A stretch of 52,002 bases of DNA, from positions 1 to 52,002 of the forward strand of contig JACPVI010000008.1 of the NCBI GenBank assembly GCA_016191815.1, in the 5' to 3' direction. The translations under genes and the position numbers were made by a program. The first letter of the stretch is position 1. Each line of letters opens with the position of its first letter. The stretch comes from Myxococcales bacterium (GTDB lineage Bacteria; Myxococcota; Myxococcia; Myxococcales; Myxococcaceae). Positions 6,983 through 15,164 of the stretch are shown one piece after another. The notes beneath the pieces were generated by a model that did no database searches, was not told the DNA's origin, and saw only the letters and a list, made by a program, of their open reading frames with translations.

Positions 6983-8548
6983 CTAGTAGGAAACCTCGAG
7001 GGCAGCCTCGCCCATGGCGATCGGGCCCTGTCGGGAGAGGTCGATGGAATTGATCAGCGCGGCGCCGGCCGGGCCGGGGATCAGCACTCCGGCGAGGGCG
7101 TGCGCACAGAGGCGCTCGTTGAGGCGCACGGTAGCGAAGAGGTCCGCCTCGACGCCGACGAGGAACCCTCCGAGCGCGTTTGCGGGCTGCATCACCGAGG
7201 CGGCGCCTATGATGCCTCCGGCCCTCACCCTCTCGGCGACGGCCCAGCTCGCCTTGCCGTCCAGCACCAAAAGGCCGGCGCGGTTGACCACGAAGCCCCC
7301 CTGCCGCGGGCCGAAGCGCTCGTCGAGGTTGTCCAGCCAGTCGCGCAGCTCGTCCTCGGTGAGCATCACCGTGGCGCTGCGCGACTTGCCGGAGTAGAGG
7401 AAGGCCCCGCCGAGGCGGTTTCCATCGATCGCGTCGTCCGCGCTGAGCGCGAGGAGGTTGAAGGCGAGGGCGAGGGGTTCCCGCTCGCGCTCGGCGTGCA
7501 CCTGGATTGCCCAGGCGCCGATATTCATCGCGCTTCCGGCGAGCGCCACGCCTTCCTGGCGGCCGAGCTGCGCCACGGCGTCCAGCGAGGTGGAGAACGC
7601 GCCCAGCTCCCCTTCGAGCCGCATGGAGGGGCTCACCACCCATCGCGATTGGCCGACCAAGTGGTTGTCCACCAGCGCGGAGATGGCAGAGCCGAGGCGG
7701 AAACGGCCGGCGGGCCGCTCCAGCGAGACGCCGCCGACGAAGATGTCCCGCTGGAAGTTGTTGGTGCCGAGGGAGATGCCCTCGTGGACCGGATCGGGGA
7801 TCTGCCCGAGGAAGAGTCCGATGCGCCCGAAGCTGTGCTCCCGCTGGCCCTCGGCGATGCCGATCCAGTGGTGGAGGAAGAGGCCAGTGGGATCCTGGAA
7901 GCGGGCGTAGCCCACCTTGAATGAGTTCTTGCCCAGCTCGCCGCGGGCATACACCACGCGGTGCTTGAGGACGAAGGCATCGGGGGCGACGGCGTCCGGC
8001 TGATCCGGGTTGTGTTTGCTCCAGAAGTTGAGGCCCAGCTCCGCCTCGTACTCCAGGTGCAGGGTCGGCAGCGCGTGGAAGGTGAGCCGCGGGCGGAAGA
8101 GGGTAGCGAAGGCGCCGACCGACTGGCCGCTGGGGGCGTAGGCGGGAGGAGTGCGGTCGAAGTCGGAGTCGCTCCGGAAGAGGACCAGGTTCTGCAGGAA
8201 GGCGCTGACTTCCAGGCGGTCAGCGGGTCGCGCGGAGGGTGCCGCCTGGCCTTCCGGGCCGGCGCTCGAGGCTGCCTCGGCGGGAGCCGCAGACGGGACC
8301 GCGGGGGAGGCAGCTTTCACGACGGGCGCAGCGAGGCGCGGGGGTGGACTCTCCGGGGCGTCTTCCGCGGGTGGAGGAGGCTCCGGTTTTGGCGTAACTG
8401 CCGGCGCGTTGGTGTCGGGTTGGGCAGCGTCGCCTTGCGTCCGCACGGGGGGCTGGGCAGGGGCTGGCTCGTCGGTGGATGTCTGGGCGTCGACCGGTGT
8501 GGCCCACGCGGCCAGCAGGGTCACGGCGAGGATCGGCACTGCTCGCAA
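6983..8548 (-). CDS. Predicted outer-membrane beta-barrel protein
   Basis: A secreted protein of about 521 residues. From a TTG at 8548 (GGGGG six bases upstream) it begins with a typical signal peptide ending TPVDA-Q; an ATG at 8605 would add 19 residues with no strong ribosome-binding site. A Pro/Ala-rich linker to about 125 is followed by a region of alternating short amphipathic strands (FKVGYARFQDPTG, FRLGSAISALVDN, GGFVVNRAGLLVLDGKASW) and a C-terminal aromatic residue (EVSY), as in barrel proteins. It is translationally close-coupled to the sodium symporter, so it may be the outer-membrane entry for the same solute. Family not recognised. Confidence 0.75.
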   Translation of the reverse strand: MRAVPILAVTLLAAWATPVDAQTSTDEPAPAQPPVRTQGDAAQPDTNAPAVTPKPEPPPPAEDAPESPPPRLAAPVVKAASPAVPSAAPAEAASSAGPEGQAAPSARPADRLEVSAFLQNLVLFRSDSDFDRTPPAYAPSGQSVGAFATLFRPRLTFHALPTLHLEYEAELGLNFWSKHNPDQPDAVAPDAFVLKHRVVYARGELGKNSFKVGYARFQDPTGLFLHHWIGIAEGQREHSFGRIGLFLGQIPDPVHEGISLGTNNFQRDIFVGGVSLERPAGRFRLGSAISALVDNHLVGQSRWVVSPSMRLEGELGAFSTSLDAVAQLGRQEGVALAGSAMNIGAWAIQVHAEREREPLALAFNLLALSADDAIDGNRLGGAFLYSGKSRSATVMLTEDELRDWLDNLDERFGPRQGGFVVNRAGLLVLDGKASWAVAERVRAGGIIGAASVMQPANALGGFLVGVEADLFATVRLNERLCAHALAGVLIPGPAGAALINSIDLSRQGPIAMGEAALEVSY

Positions 8549-8705
8549 GGATGGCCCCCAAGTGAACGTGCAATCTATCGAAGCTGGCCGGGAGGCAACA
8601 CTCATTTGCCGAAGCCACGCCCGGCGCCTGCGATTCCTCCGGGTGCGAGGGTCCGCGTCTTGCCGGTGGCGCTGGAATAGCGGAGGACCGCGGCCCCGTG
8701 GGCAC

Positions 8706-8740
8706 TTGATAGGCCAGATGGCATAGCTATGATGGCCATA
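8706..8740 (+). promoter_or_regulatory. Promoter and palindromic operator of the ParS/RES locus
   Basis: TTGATA (8706-8711) and TATGAT (8728-8733) are spaced by 16 bp, a good sigma-70-type promoter. A transcript would start about 7 nt later, at or next to the ATG at 8740, and there is no ribosome-binding site, so the mRNA looks leaderless. Two perfect palindromes, CATAGCTATG (8722-8731) and ATGGCCAT (8732-8739), cover the -10 box and start site and are plausible operator sites for autoregulation by the antitoxin. Confidence 0.55.
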
Positions 8741-9213
8741 TGGCACGCACGGAATTCGACCTCCAGCCCGGCGAGGTGGCAGCCGCGGTGAAGCACGTCG
8801 AGGCCACGGCTTCCGTCCTCGGCTTGAAACGCAAGCCTGCCAGCGCGTTGGACCTCGCCGATGTCGCCGCCAAGGGGTTGCCCAGTACCTCGCTGGCCGC
8901 GCTGTCGAGCTCGTTGGGGTGGAGCCGGGCGGACCTCGTGAAAGAGCTCGGGATCGCACCCCGCACGGCCGCCCGGCGCCTGAAGAGCAAGCAGGCGCTC
9001 TCGCCCAAGGAGAGCGAGCGCGTGCTTCGGCTTGCGAGAGTGCTCGCCCGGGCCGTCGATGTCCTGGAGAGCCTGAAGTCGGCGCGGCGCTGGCTTGTGG
9101 AGCCGAACGCCGCTTTGGGGCGACGCACTCCACTGAGCCTGCTGAGCACGGATATCGGCACCGAGCTGGTGCTGAATGAGCTTGGAAAGATTGACTACGG
9201 TTTCTTCGCGTGA
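8740..9213 (+). CDS. Xre/ParS/MbcA-type antitoxin of a RES toxin system
   Basis: A 157-residue antitoxin of the family with an Xre-like helix-turn-helix and a C-terminal toxin-binding domain (DUF2384). The middle carries the HTH (LAALSSSLGWSRADLVKELG, then IAPRTAARRL) and the C-terminus has the conserved block ALGRRTPLSLLSTDIG...ELGKIDYGFFA. In this family the antitoxin blocks the RES-domain toxin and represses its own operon. The stop overlaps the toxin start (GTGA). The antitoxin reading frame is intact although the toxin is broken, so its present role may be only regulatory or protective. Confidence 0.9.
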   Translation: MARTEFDLQPGEVAAAVKHVEATASVLGLKRKPASALDLADVAAKGLPSTSLAALSSSLGWSRADLVKELGIAPRTAARRLKSKQALSPKESERVLRLARVLARAVDVLESLKSARRWLVEPNAALGRRTPLSLLSTDIGTELVLNELGKIDYGFFA

Positions 9214-9612
9214 AGCTGTGGCGCGTTGCTCGCGCGGTGCATGCTTCCACGGGCGCCGAGGCGTTCTCCGGAAGCGGCGGCGCGTTCGTCGATGGCCGCT
9301 GGCATTCGCGAGGACGCCTCGTTGTCTACACCGCGCGCACCGAGAGCCTTGCCCGGCTCGAAGCGCTGGTGCATTTCAACCCAACGCTCGCCCCCCGATT
9401 GGTCCTCGTCGAAGCAGACCTCCCGGACGCCCTGGTCATGGCCATTGGGGGGACTCTAGAGATCTGTCGCTCTCGAGGTCCCCTCGATCCACTCCCGCAC
9501 AGAGACAAACGTACTAATCAATCCGGAGCATCCAGACTTCCGCAAGATCGTCATCGGCGCGCCGGTCCCGTTCAATTTCGATCCACGTCTGAACGATCCG
9601 AACTTGCGCTGA
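9210..9612 (+). pseudogene. RES-domain toxin, inactivated by a frameshift with probable deletion
   Basis: The first frame encodes the start of a RES toxin: MKLWRVAR, GRWHSRGRLVVYTA and SLARLEALVHF, with the Arg, Tyr and Glu typical of these NAD+-degrading or ADP-ribosylating toxins. After about residue 80 that frame turns into unrelated sequence. The conserved C-terminal part continues in the next frame from about 9460: LEVPSIHSRTETNVLINPEH and then PDFRKIVIGAPVPFNFDPRL, ending at TGA 9610-9612. The total span, 403 bp, is not a multiple of three and is roughly 20 codons shorter than usual members. A frameshift, probably with a small internal deletion, near 9430-9460 explains this. The product should be inactive. 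Confidence 0.85.
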
Positions 9613-9660
9613 CGAGCTCGCCCGACCCGTTGCCACGCGGTTCCGAGGGAGCGTGAAACC

Positions 9661-11841
9661 CTACCGCGCCACCACCTGGTCTCCCTTGAAGAAGTAGCGG
9701 AAGCCAGTGTTCTCCTGGCCCAAGAGCGGCGGCCGCACCCGCACCCAGTGCTCGAAGCCAGGCTCGTCCCGGCTGGGGAAGTGCAAGAGCGTCCCGGTGT
9801 CCGGCTCGTAGTAACAGTGCCCGTCGGAGAGGAAGACATAGAAGCCCTCCGGGTACTGGCCCGCTGGGACCGCGATCTCCGTGGGCGCCGCCGTCTCCTT
9901 GCTCGCGTAGCGCACCTCGAACTCGCGCAGAGGGGGCACCACCCCCTTGTCCGGATCGAAGTAGTGCAGGTCCGAGTAGAAGTGCGCCGCGATCGGCTTG
10001 CCCGCGAGCGCCTTCGCGTACGGGCGGCTCCAGGCCAGCTCCGCGCGCGGCTTCTGGCCCGGATCGATGATCGAGAAGTCCTCCCGGTTCCAGCCGTCCC
10101 CGGTCGGGTACTGGTTCTCCGGCGAGTAGCACCAGAGGAAGCGGCTCGCCTGCATCTGCTCGAAGGCCTCGTAGTAGTTGTCCAGCACCTGGGCGCTCAC
10201 CAGGTAGCCCTCCGCCCGCGACTGGCGGATGCCGTTGAAGTTGAAGTAGGTGCCGAACTCGCCGAACACCGTGGGGACGTTCCCCAAGCTGAAAGAGGCC
10301 AGGCTCTTCACCTCCTCCAGCTTCGGCCGGTAGTCCCGGTGACGCACCTGCTCGGCGGTGAAGCTCCGCGGCGGCGCGTTGAACCCCGGGAGGGGGTAGA
10401 TGTCCGGGTACCAGTGCGGCGCGTACACCACCTCCGGGAGCGCCGGCCGGCTCATCGTCACGTTGAAGTTGCCTCCCAGACCGCCGCCCGCCGGCCCCGA
10501 GAGCAGGTTGGTGACGCTGAGCGCCCCTTCCACGTAGATGACCGCCCGCCCGTCCGCCTCGCGGATGGCCCTCCCCACCCGCTCGTAGAAAGGCCGGAGG
10601 TGGTTCTCGTCGAACCCGAAGTTCAACGACAGCACCGCGATGGGATCGATCTTGTCCAGGCCCCACTTCCTCAGCGTCTCCTTCTTGGTGTCGGGCGGGA
10701 GCAGCCTCAGCGCCACCATCGCCTGGTGCACCTGCGGCCCCATCTGCGGGCCGAGCAGATCCGCCAGCGCCGCGCGCGCGCCGTCCGGAGCCCCCGCCTT
10801 GATGAACCCCGCCGCCGCCGACAGCACCAAGAAGTTCCCCCCGGGCTCGTTCATCAGGTCGTAACCGAGCACGTTCGGGAGGTCCGCCACCTCTTCCGCA
10901 AGCTTCCCCCAGGCGGCGGCGTAGGCCGACTGCAAGTATTCCTCGACCGGCATCCCCTCGCGGGTGAGGCCGGGGAAGGCCACGTCTCCGGCGAAGAAGC
11001 AGGCATACACGCGCGCCACGTCCAGCGAGGCGGCGTGTGTCGCGCCCCAGTTGGTGAAGGGGAGCATGTCGGTCGTCTCGTGGACGTCGAACGGCTCCGG
11101 CAGTCCGAGGAGGAACTGGGCCACCCAGGGCGGCGCCGGCTGCTCGATCCCCGCATCCAAGGGCGGCGCGCCGGTGAGCTGCGCGTAGATGTCGTAGATG
11201 TTGCGCAGCTCCGCTTCGGTGAGGCCGCCCAGGATCCGCGGGGTGCCCCAGGCCTTGGAGGAGAGGTCCTTCTCCTGGAGGCACGCCTCGACGGCCCACC
11301 TCGGCGCTCCGTCGCCCTGCACCCGATCGTCGTAGGGCCTGGCCAGCGCGAGCAAGGCGCTCTCCACCGTTCCGGCGTCGGCCCCGGGGCGCGAGTTGTA
11401 CTTGACCGTGAGGTGCCGGCTGAACATGTCCTGGTGCATGTCCAAGAGCACATACAGCCCGCTCTCGCCCGCGGCCTTCACCAACTCCCGGAGGTAGGCC
11501 AGGTAGGCCCCGTCGTATTCGCCTCGGCGAAGCGGCTCGACCGCCTCCCACATCACCAAAAGGCGCACCGCGTTGAAGCCCCAGCCGCGCAGGCGCGCGA
11601 AATGGGCCTTCGCCTCCTCCAGGGCGAAGGGCTTTCCGAGGTAGCTCGGAAGCCCTGCCGCGTCGACCTCGGGCACCTTGGTGCTGCAGCTCACATTGAT
11701 GCCGTGGAAAGAGAGGTAGCGCCCGTGCTCGTCGCGCAGGTAGGTGCGGTCGGTGGTGGCGCGGGTGAGAGCAAGCGGGCGGGGGCGCTCGCTGCTGGTG
11801 CAGGCTGCGGCCGCTACCGCGAGGAGAATTGCTGCGCGCAA
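9661..11841 (-). CDS. GH5 endoglycoceramidase/cellulase-like lipoprotein
   Basis: A 726-residue glycoside hydrolase, family 5 type. The signal peptide ends in a lipobox before Cys14 (AAAACTSS), suggesting a surface or periplasmic lipoprotein. The substrate-facing motifs are YLSFHGINVSC, RLLVMWEAVEP and LLDMHQDMFSR, the last being typical of endoglycoceramidases, which cut glycosphingolipids. The acid/base is Glu332 (DLMNEPGG) and the nucleophile Glu528 (VFGEFGTYF). A C-terminal beta-rich domain follows, from about 600. The start is a TTG at 11841 with GGGAG 7 nt upstream, 19 bp after the prs stop, so it may be read from the spoVG-prs transcript. Cellulase activity is the main alternative. Confidence 0.85.
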   Translation of the reverse strand: MRAAILLAVAAAACTSSERPRPLALTRATTDRTYLRDEHGRYLSFHGINVSCSTKVPEVDAAGLPSYLGKPFALEEAKAHFARLRGWGFNAVRLLVMWEAVEPLRRGEYDGAYLAYLRELVKAAGESGLYVLLDMHQDMFSRHLTVKYNSRPGADAGTVESALLALARPYDDRVQGDGAPRWAVEACLQEKDLSSKAWGTPRILGGLTEAELRNIYDIYAQLTGAPPLDAGIEQPAPPWVAQFLLGLPEPFDVHETTDMLPFTNWGATHAASLDVARVYACFFAGDVAFPGLTREGMPVEEYLQSAYAAAWGKLAEEVADLPNVLGYDLMNEPGGNFLVLSAAAGFIKAGAPDGARAALADLLGPQMGPQVHQAMVALRLLPPDTKKETLRKWGLDKIDPIAVLSLNFGFDENHLRPFYERVGRAIREADGRAVIYVEGALSVTNLLSGPAGGGLGGNFNVTMSRPALPEVVYAPHWYPDIYPLPGFNAPPRSFTAEQVRHRDYRPKLEEVKSLASFSLGNVPTVFGEFGTYFNFNGIRQSRAEGYLVSAQVLDNYYEAFEQMQASRFLWCYSPENQYPTGDGWNREDFSIIDPGQKPRAELAWSRPYAKALAGKPIAAHFYSDLHYFDPDKGVVPPLREFEVRYASKETAAPTEIAVPAGQYPEGFYVFLSDGHCYYEPDTGTLLHFPSRDEPGFEHWVRVRPPLLGQENTGFRYFFKGDQVVAR

Positions 11842-11860
11842 GCGTGACTCCCGGGTTTCG

Positions 11861-12814
11861 CTAGACGAACAGCGAGCTCAGAGACTCCGAGCGGTGGATC
11901 CGCGCGATCGCTTCGCCGAACAGCCGGTCCACCGAGAGGAAGCGGATCTTCGCGCACTGCTGCGCCTGCTTGCTCGGGGCGACGGTGTCGGTGAACACCG
12001 CCTCCTCCAAGGGGGATTCGTTGATCCGGCTGATCGCCGGCCCGGAGAGGATGGCGTGCGCCGCGTAGGCCACCACCCGCCGCGCGCCCTTTTCCTTGAG
12101 CGCCGTCGCGCCCTGGGTGAGCGTCCCCGCGGTGTCCACCATGTCGTCGAGCAAGAGCGCGTCCTTGCCCTTCACGTCGCCCACCAGGTTCATCACCTCC
12201 GAGGCGTTCGCCTTCGGCCGCCGCTTGTCGATGATCGCCAGCGAGGCGTTCAGCCGCTTGGAGTACGCCCGCGCCCGCTCCACTCCGCCCGCGTCCGGCG
12301 AGACGATCACCAGCTCGTCCGCAACCGGGAAGCGCCGGCGCAGGTCCTCCAGGAACACCGGCGAGGCGAAGAGGTGATCGCTCGGGATGTTGAAGAAGCC
12401 CTGGATCTGGCCGGCGTGCATGTCCATCGACACCACCCGCGTCGCTCCCGCCACCTCCAACAAGTCCGCCACCAGCTTGGCGGTGATCGGCGTGCGCGGA
12501 GCTACCTTCCGGTCCTGCCTCGCGTAGCCGTAGTACGGCACCACCGCGGTGATCGAGTAGGCGCTCGCCCGCTTGAGCGCGTCGCACATGATCAACAGCT
12601 CCATCAGGTTGTCGTTCGCCGGCGGGCAGGTCGACTGGATGATGAAGGTGTCCTGGCCGCGGACGTTCTCCAGGATCTCCACCTGGATCTCCCCGTCCGA
12701 GAATCGCCCCACCTGTGCCCTGGACAGCGGGCGCCTCAGATGCTCGCAGATCCGCTCCGCGAGCTGAGGGTTGGACGACCCGGCGAAGACCTTGAAGTCG
12801 CGGCTCGGTAGCAT
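11861..12814 (-). CDS. prs: Ribose-phosphate pyrophosphokinase
   Basis: A 317-residue PRPP synthetase: ATP plus ribose 5-phosphate gives PRPP and AMP, the precursor for nucleotide, His and Trp synthesis. Clear motifs are KVFAGSSNPQLAERI at the start, RFSDGEIQVEI, YYGYARQDRK, DMHAGQIQGFF, the ribose-phosphate loop VSPDAGGVERA and the PRPP loop DDMVDTAGTL. The ATG at 12814 is preceded by GGAG; a GTG four codons upstream lacks a ribosome-binding site. It follows spoVG by 48 bp on the same strand. Salvage enzymes that consume PRPP are encoded about 1.5 kb away. Confidence 0.97.
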   Translation of the reverse strand: MLPSRDFKVFAGSSNPQLAERICEHLRRPLSRAQVGRFSDGEIQVEILENVRGQDTFIIQSTCPPANDNLMELLIMCDALKRASAYSITAVVPYYGYARQDRKVAPRTPITAKLVADLLEVAGATRVVSMDMHAGQIQGFFNIPSDHLFASPVFLEDLRRRFPVADELVIVSPDAGGVERARAYSKRLNASLAIIDKRRPKANASEVMNLVGDVKGKDALLLDDMVDTAGTLTQGATALKEKGARRVVAYAAHAILSGPAISRINESPLEEAVFTDTVAPSKQAQQCAKIRFLSVDRLFGEAIARIHRSESLSSLFV

Positions 12815-12862
12815 GGCTCCATTCACTAGCCGACAGTGCCGCGGAAGTGAAGGGGCTGCCAG

Positions 12863-13156
12863 TCAGTCCGGCTCGACCTGGGCCGGAGCCTCCCCCGGCC
12901 CCCGCCGAAGCTGCTTCTCGTACTCGGTGAGGATGACCCGCTCCATCCGGTCCCGGGTGTCGGCGTTCAGCGGGTGGGCGATGTCCTTGTAGGTCCCGTC
13001 TTTCCGCCGCTTGGCCGGCATCGCGATGAACAGACCGGTGTTCCCGTTGATCACCTTGAGGTCGCGGATGACGAAACAGTTGTCCAGCGTGATGGTGACG
13101 TACGCCTTGAGCTTGTCCTCATCGACAGGGAACACCCTGACGTCGGTGATCTCCAT
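12863..13156 (-). CDS. spoVG: SpoVG-family regulator
   Basis: A 97-residue SpoVG protein. The family signature is complete: MEITDVRVFPVDEDKLKAYV, then TLDNCFVIRDLKVI, GLFIAMPAKRRKDGTYKDIA and HPLNADTR. SpoVG proteins bind nucleic acid and affect division, envelope and developmental gene expression in several bacteria. The ATG at 13156 follows a run of six Gs; the long upstream open frame is an artefact. It is the first gene of the spoVG-prs unit, an arrangement common in myxobacteria and clostridia-like genomes. Confidence 0.95.
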   Translation of the reverse strand: MEITDVRVFPVDEDKLKAYVTITLDNCFVIRDLKVINGNTGLFIAMPAKRRKDGTYKDIAHPLNADTRDRMERVILTEYEKQLRRGPGEAPAQVEPD

Positions 13157-13239
13157 GCGGCCCCCCGGCCAAAAGACCCGAAGACCCCATAGGATCGCCG
13201 GCCGCGGTGGGAAAAAGCAAGGCCCAAGGTGAGAACCGC

Positions 13240-13629
13240 TCAACCCACGAGTAGCCGGGCGAGAAACGCCAGGTGCCACGCCACCAGGCCGCCGTACAGC
13301 CAGGCGGCGCCCCTGAGCGCCGATTGGGCCAGGGGCACTTGCCGCTGGCTCCACAACACCAGCACGCCTCCCTGCACCGCGAGCAACTTGGCAGCCATGA
13401 AGGCGAGCGGGGAGGTGTCGTACGCCAGCCGCATCAGCGGGTTGGCCTCCTCGGCGACGTTCACCTGGAGAAAGCCGACCGTGAAGAGCCCGTCGAGGAG
13501 GTTCAAGAGCAACAGCGCGGTCGCCCGGCGGAGGAGCGAGGCCTCCGCAAGCCCAGCCGAAACCCGCTCCCGCGCCACCACCGCCGCCTCCCCGATGCGA
13601 ACCGGAGGCGGATTCAAGGAGCTTGCCAC
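13240..13629 (-). CDS. DUF5658-like small membrane protein
   Basis: A 129-residue protein with three to four hydrophobic helices after a charged N-terminal stretch of about 35 residues. The segment LLNLLDGLFTVGFLQ, then EANPLM and MAAKLLAVQGGVLVLW match the pattern of DUF5658 membrane proteins (Asp in helix one, the ANPLM loop, Lys in helix two). Function unknown. It is divergent from the tdk operon, with 61 bp between start codons, and ends 83 bp upstream of spoVG on the same strand. Confidence 0.75.
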   Translation of the reverse strand: MASSLNPPPVRIGEAAVVARERVSAGLAEASLLRRATALLLLNLLDGLFTVGFLQVNVAEEANPLMRLAYDTSPLAFMAAKLLAVQGGVLVLWSQRQVPLAQSALRGAAWLYGGLVAWHLAFLARLLVG

Positions 13630-13690
13630 GGTAGGTGGGCCGGCGTTCCGCGCCGCAGCGGAGGTCGGCTGCTTGACTGTCGGAGGTCGC

Positions 13691-14332
13691 GTGGCGGAGT
13701 ATCCGCGCGCCCTCCCGGCCAGCCTCCTCCGTTCCGTGCATCAATTCCCCAAAGACATCGGGTGGATAGAGGTGATCTGCGGCTCGATGTTCTCGGGCAA
13801 GACCGAGGAGCTGATCCGCCGAATCAAGCGGGCGATGTACGGCAAGCAAAAGGTGCAGGTGTTCAAGCCGCGCATCGACGACCGCTACGATGAGACGGCG
13901 GTGGTCAGCCACTCGCAGCTCAAGCTCGTTTCCACGCCGATCGACCGGGCCGAGGAGGTCTTCTACCACCTCAAGCCGGACGCCCAGGTGGTGGGGGTCG
14001 ACGAGGCGCAGTTCTTCGGACCGGAGCTGGTGCCGGTGGTGGAGTCCTTGGCCCAGCGCGGGCTCCGGGTGATCGTGGCCGGGCTCGACCAGGACTACCA
14101 GGGCAAGCCCTTCGAGCCAATGCCTCAGCTCTTGGCCATCGCCGAGTACATCACCAAGGAGCTGGCGATCTGCGTGGTGTGCGGAAACCCGGCGAATCGC
14201 TCGCAGCGGCTCATCTCGCGGGGAGAGCGGGTGCTGGTGGGAGCGGCCGGCGCCTACGAGGCGAGGTGCCGCAAGTGCCACCTTTCGGCGCCGGACGACC
14301 CCACCCCGCCGCAGACCTTGGAGCTCTTCTGA
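13691..14332 (+). CDS. tdk: Thymidine kinase (type II)
   Basis: A 213-residue enzyme that phosphorylates thymidine to dTMP with ATP. The P-loop GSMFSGKTEEL lies at about 33-43, the Walker B-like VVGVDEAQFF at about 100, and a four-cysteine zinc site is formed by CVVCG and CRKCH. The substrate lasso (LISRGERVLVGAAGAYEARC) is present. The GTG at 13691 is chosen because GGAGG lies 4 nt upstream; a GTG at 13736 would give a start closer to the shortest homologues. First gene of a salvage operon with the uracil- and hypoxanthine-type phosphoribosyltransferases. Confidence 0.93.
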   Translation: MAEYPRALPASLLRSVHQFPKDIGWIEVICGSMFSGKTEELIRRIKRAMYGKQKVQVFKPRIDDRYDETAVVSHSQLKLVSTPIDRAEEVFYHLKPDAQVVGVDEAQFFGPELVPVVESLAQRGLRVIVAGLDQDYQGKPFEPMPQLLAIAEYITKELAICVVCGNPANRSQRLISRGERVLVGAAGAYEARCRKCHLSAPDDPTPPQTLELF

Positions 14333-14339
14333 GGCCACC

Positions 14340-15155
14340 ATGCGCGATTCGCTGTACGAGGACGTCTGCTACCGGCTCACCGAGCTGGAGCACTTCTACG
14401 GGCCCAATGTCCACCTGGTGGGAAACCCGTTCCTGTTGTCCCAGCTCGCCAAGCTGTGCGCCAAGGAGACCTTCCAGCCCCAGGTGAACCGGCTGGTGGC
14501 GGGCCTGTACACCGACTTGGTGAAGATGGTGATCAACGCCGAGTTCCCGAGGAAGCGGGCGGCGATCCCCACCCGGATGATCGAGCACACCCCGAAGGGC
14601 ATCTACCAGGGGCAGGTGATCGATCCCGAGGTGCGCGCCATCTCGGTGAACATCGCCCGCGCGGGCACGCTGCCCTCCCAGGTGACCTACGACTTGCTCA
14701 ACACCATCCTCTCGCCGCAGCTCGTGCGTCAGGACCACATCGTGATGAGCCGGATGCTCGACGACGCCGAGAAGGTGGTCGGCTCATCGATCGGCGGGGC
14801 GAAGATCGGCGGGGACGTGGACGACGCGATCGTCGTCTTCCCCGACCCGATGGGAGCGACCGGCGGCTCCTTGTCCACCGCGATCAAGCTCTACAAGGAA
14901 AAGGTCCCGGGCAAGATGCGGAAGGTGATCTGCCTGAACCTGATCGTCACTCCCGAGTACGTGCGCCGGCTCACCGGCGATCATCCCGACGCCCTCGTCT
15001 ACGCCATCCGCCTGGACCGGGGGCTCTCTCCCCCCGAGGTGTTCGGCACTCCGCCGGGGAAGCTGTGGGACAAGGAGCGCGGGCTCGACGACCGTCAATA
15101 CATCGTCCCCGGCGGCGGCGGAATGGGCGAGGTGATGAACAACGCCTTCGTGTGA
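14340..15155 (+). CDS. Uracil phosphoribosyltransferase-like protein
   Basis: A 271-residue phosphoribosyltransferase. The PRPP loop VVFPDPMGATGGSL (about 175-188) matches the DPMLATGGS loop of uracil phosphoribosyltransferases, and the C-terminal YIVPGGGGMGEVMNN stands where those enzymes have the uracil-binding YIVPGAGDAGDR-type segment. The change of this uracil-contacting part and the longer length (typical Upp is about 210) mean substrate use is less sure than fold. It starts 7 bp after tdk, with GAGG overlapping that stop, and hpt follows after 9 bp, so it belongs to a nucleoside/base salvage operon. Confidence 0.8.
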   Translation: MRDSLYEDVCYRLTELEHFYGPNVHLVGNPFLLSQLAKLCAKETFQPQVNRLVAGLYTDLVKMVINAEFPRKRAAIPTRMIEHTPKGIYQGQVIDPEVRAISVNIARAGTLPSQVTYDLLNTILSPQLVRQDHIVMSRMLDDAEKVVGSSIGGAKIGGDVDDAIVVFPDPMGATGGSLSTAIKLYKEKVPGKMRKVICLNLIVTPEYVRRLTGDHPDALVYAIRLDRGLSPPEVFGTPPGKLWDKERGLDDRQYIVPGGGGMGEVMNNAFV

Positions 15156-15164
15156 GGAACGGCG

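Noticed and set aside
9748-11847. Plus-strand open frame of 699 codons opposite the GH5 gene
   Set aside because: The minus frame has the GH5 catalytic motifs and a lipoprotein signal; the plus frame has neither.
13157-13239. Possible tRNA between spoVG and the DUF5658-like gene
   Set aside because: The 83-bp stretch lacks a T-loop sequence and cloverleaf pairing.
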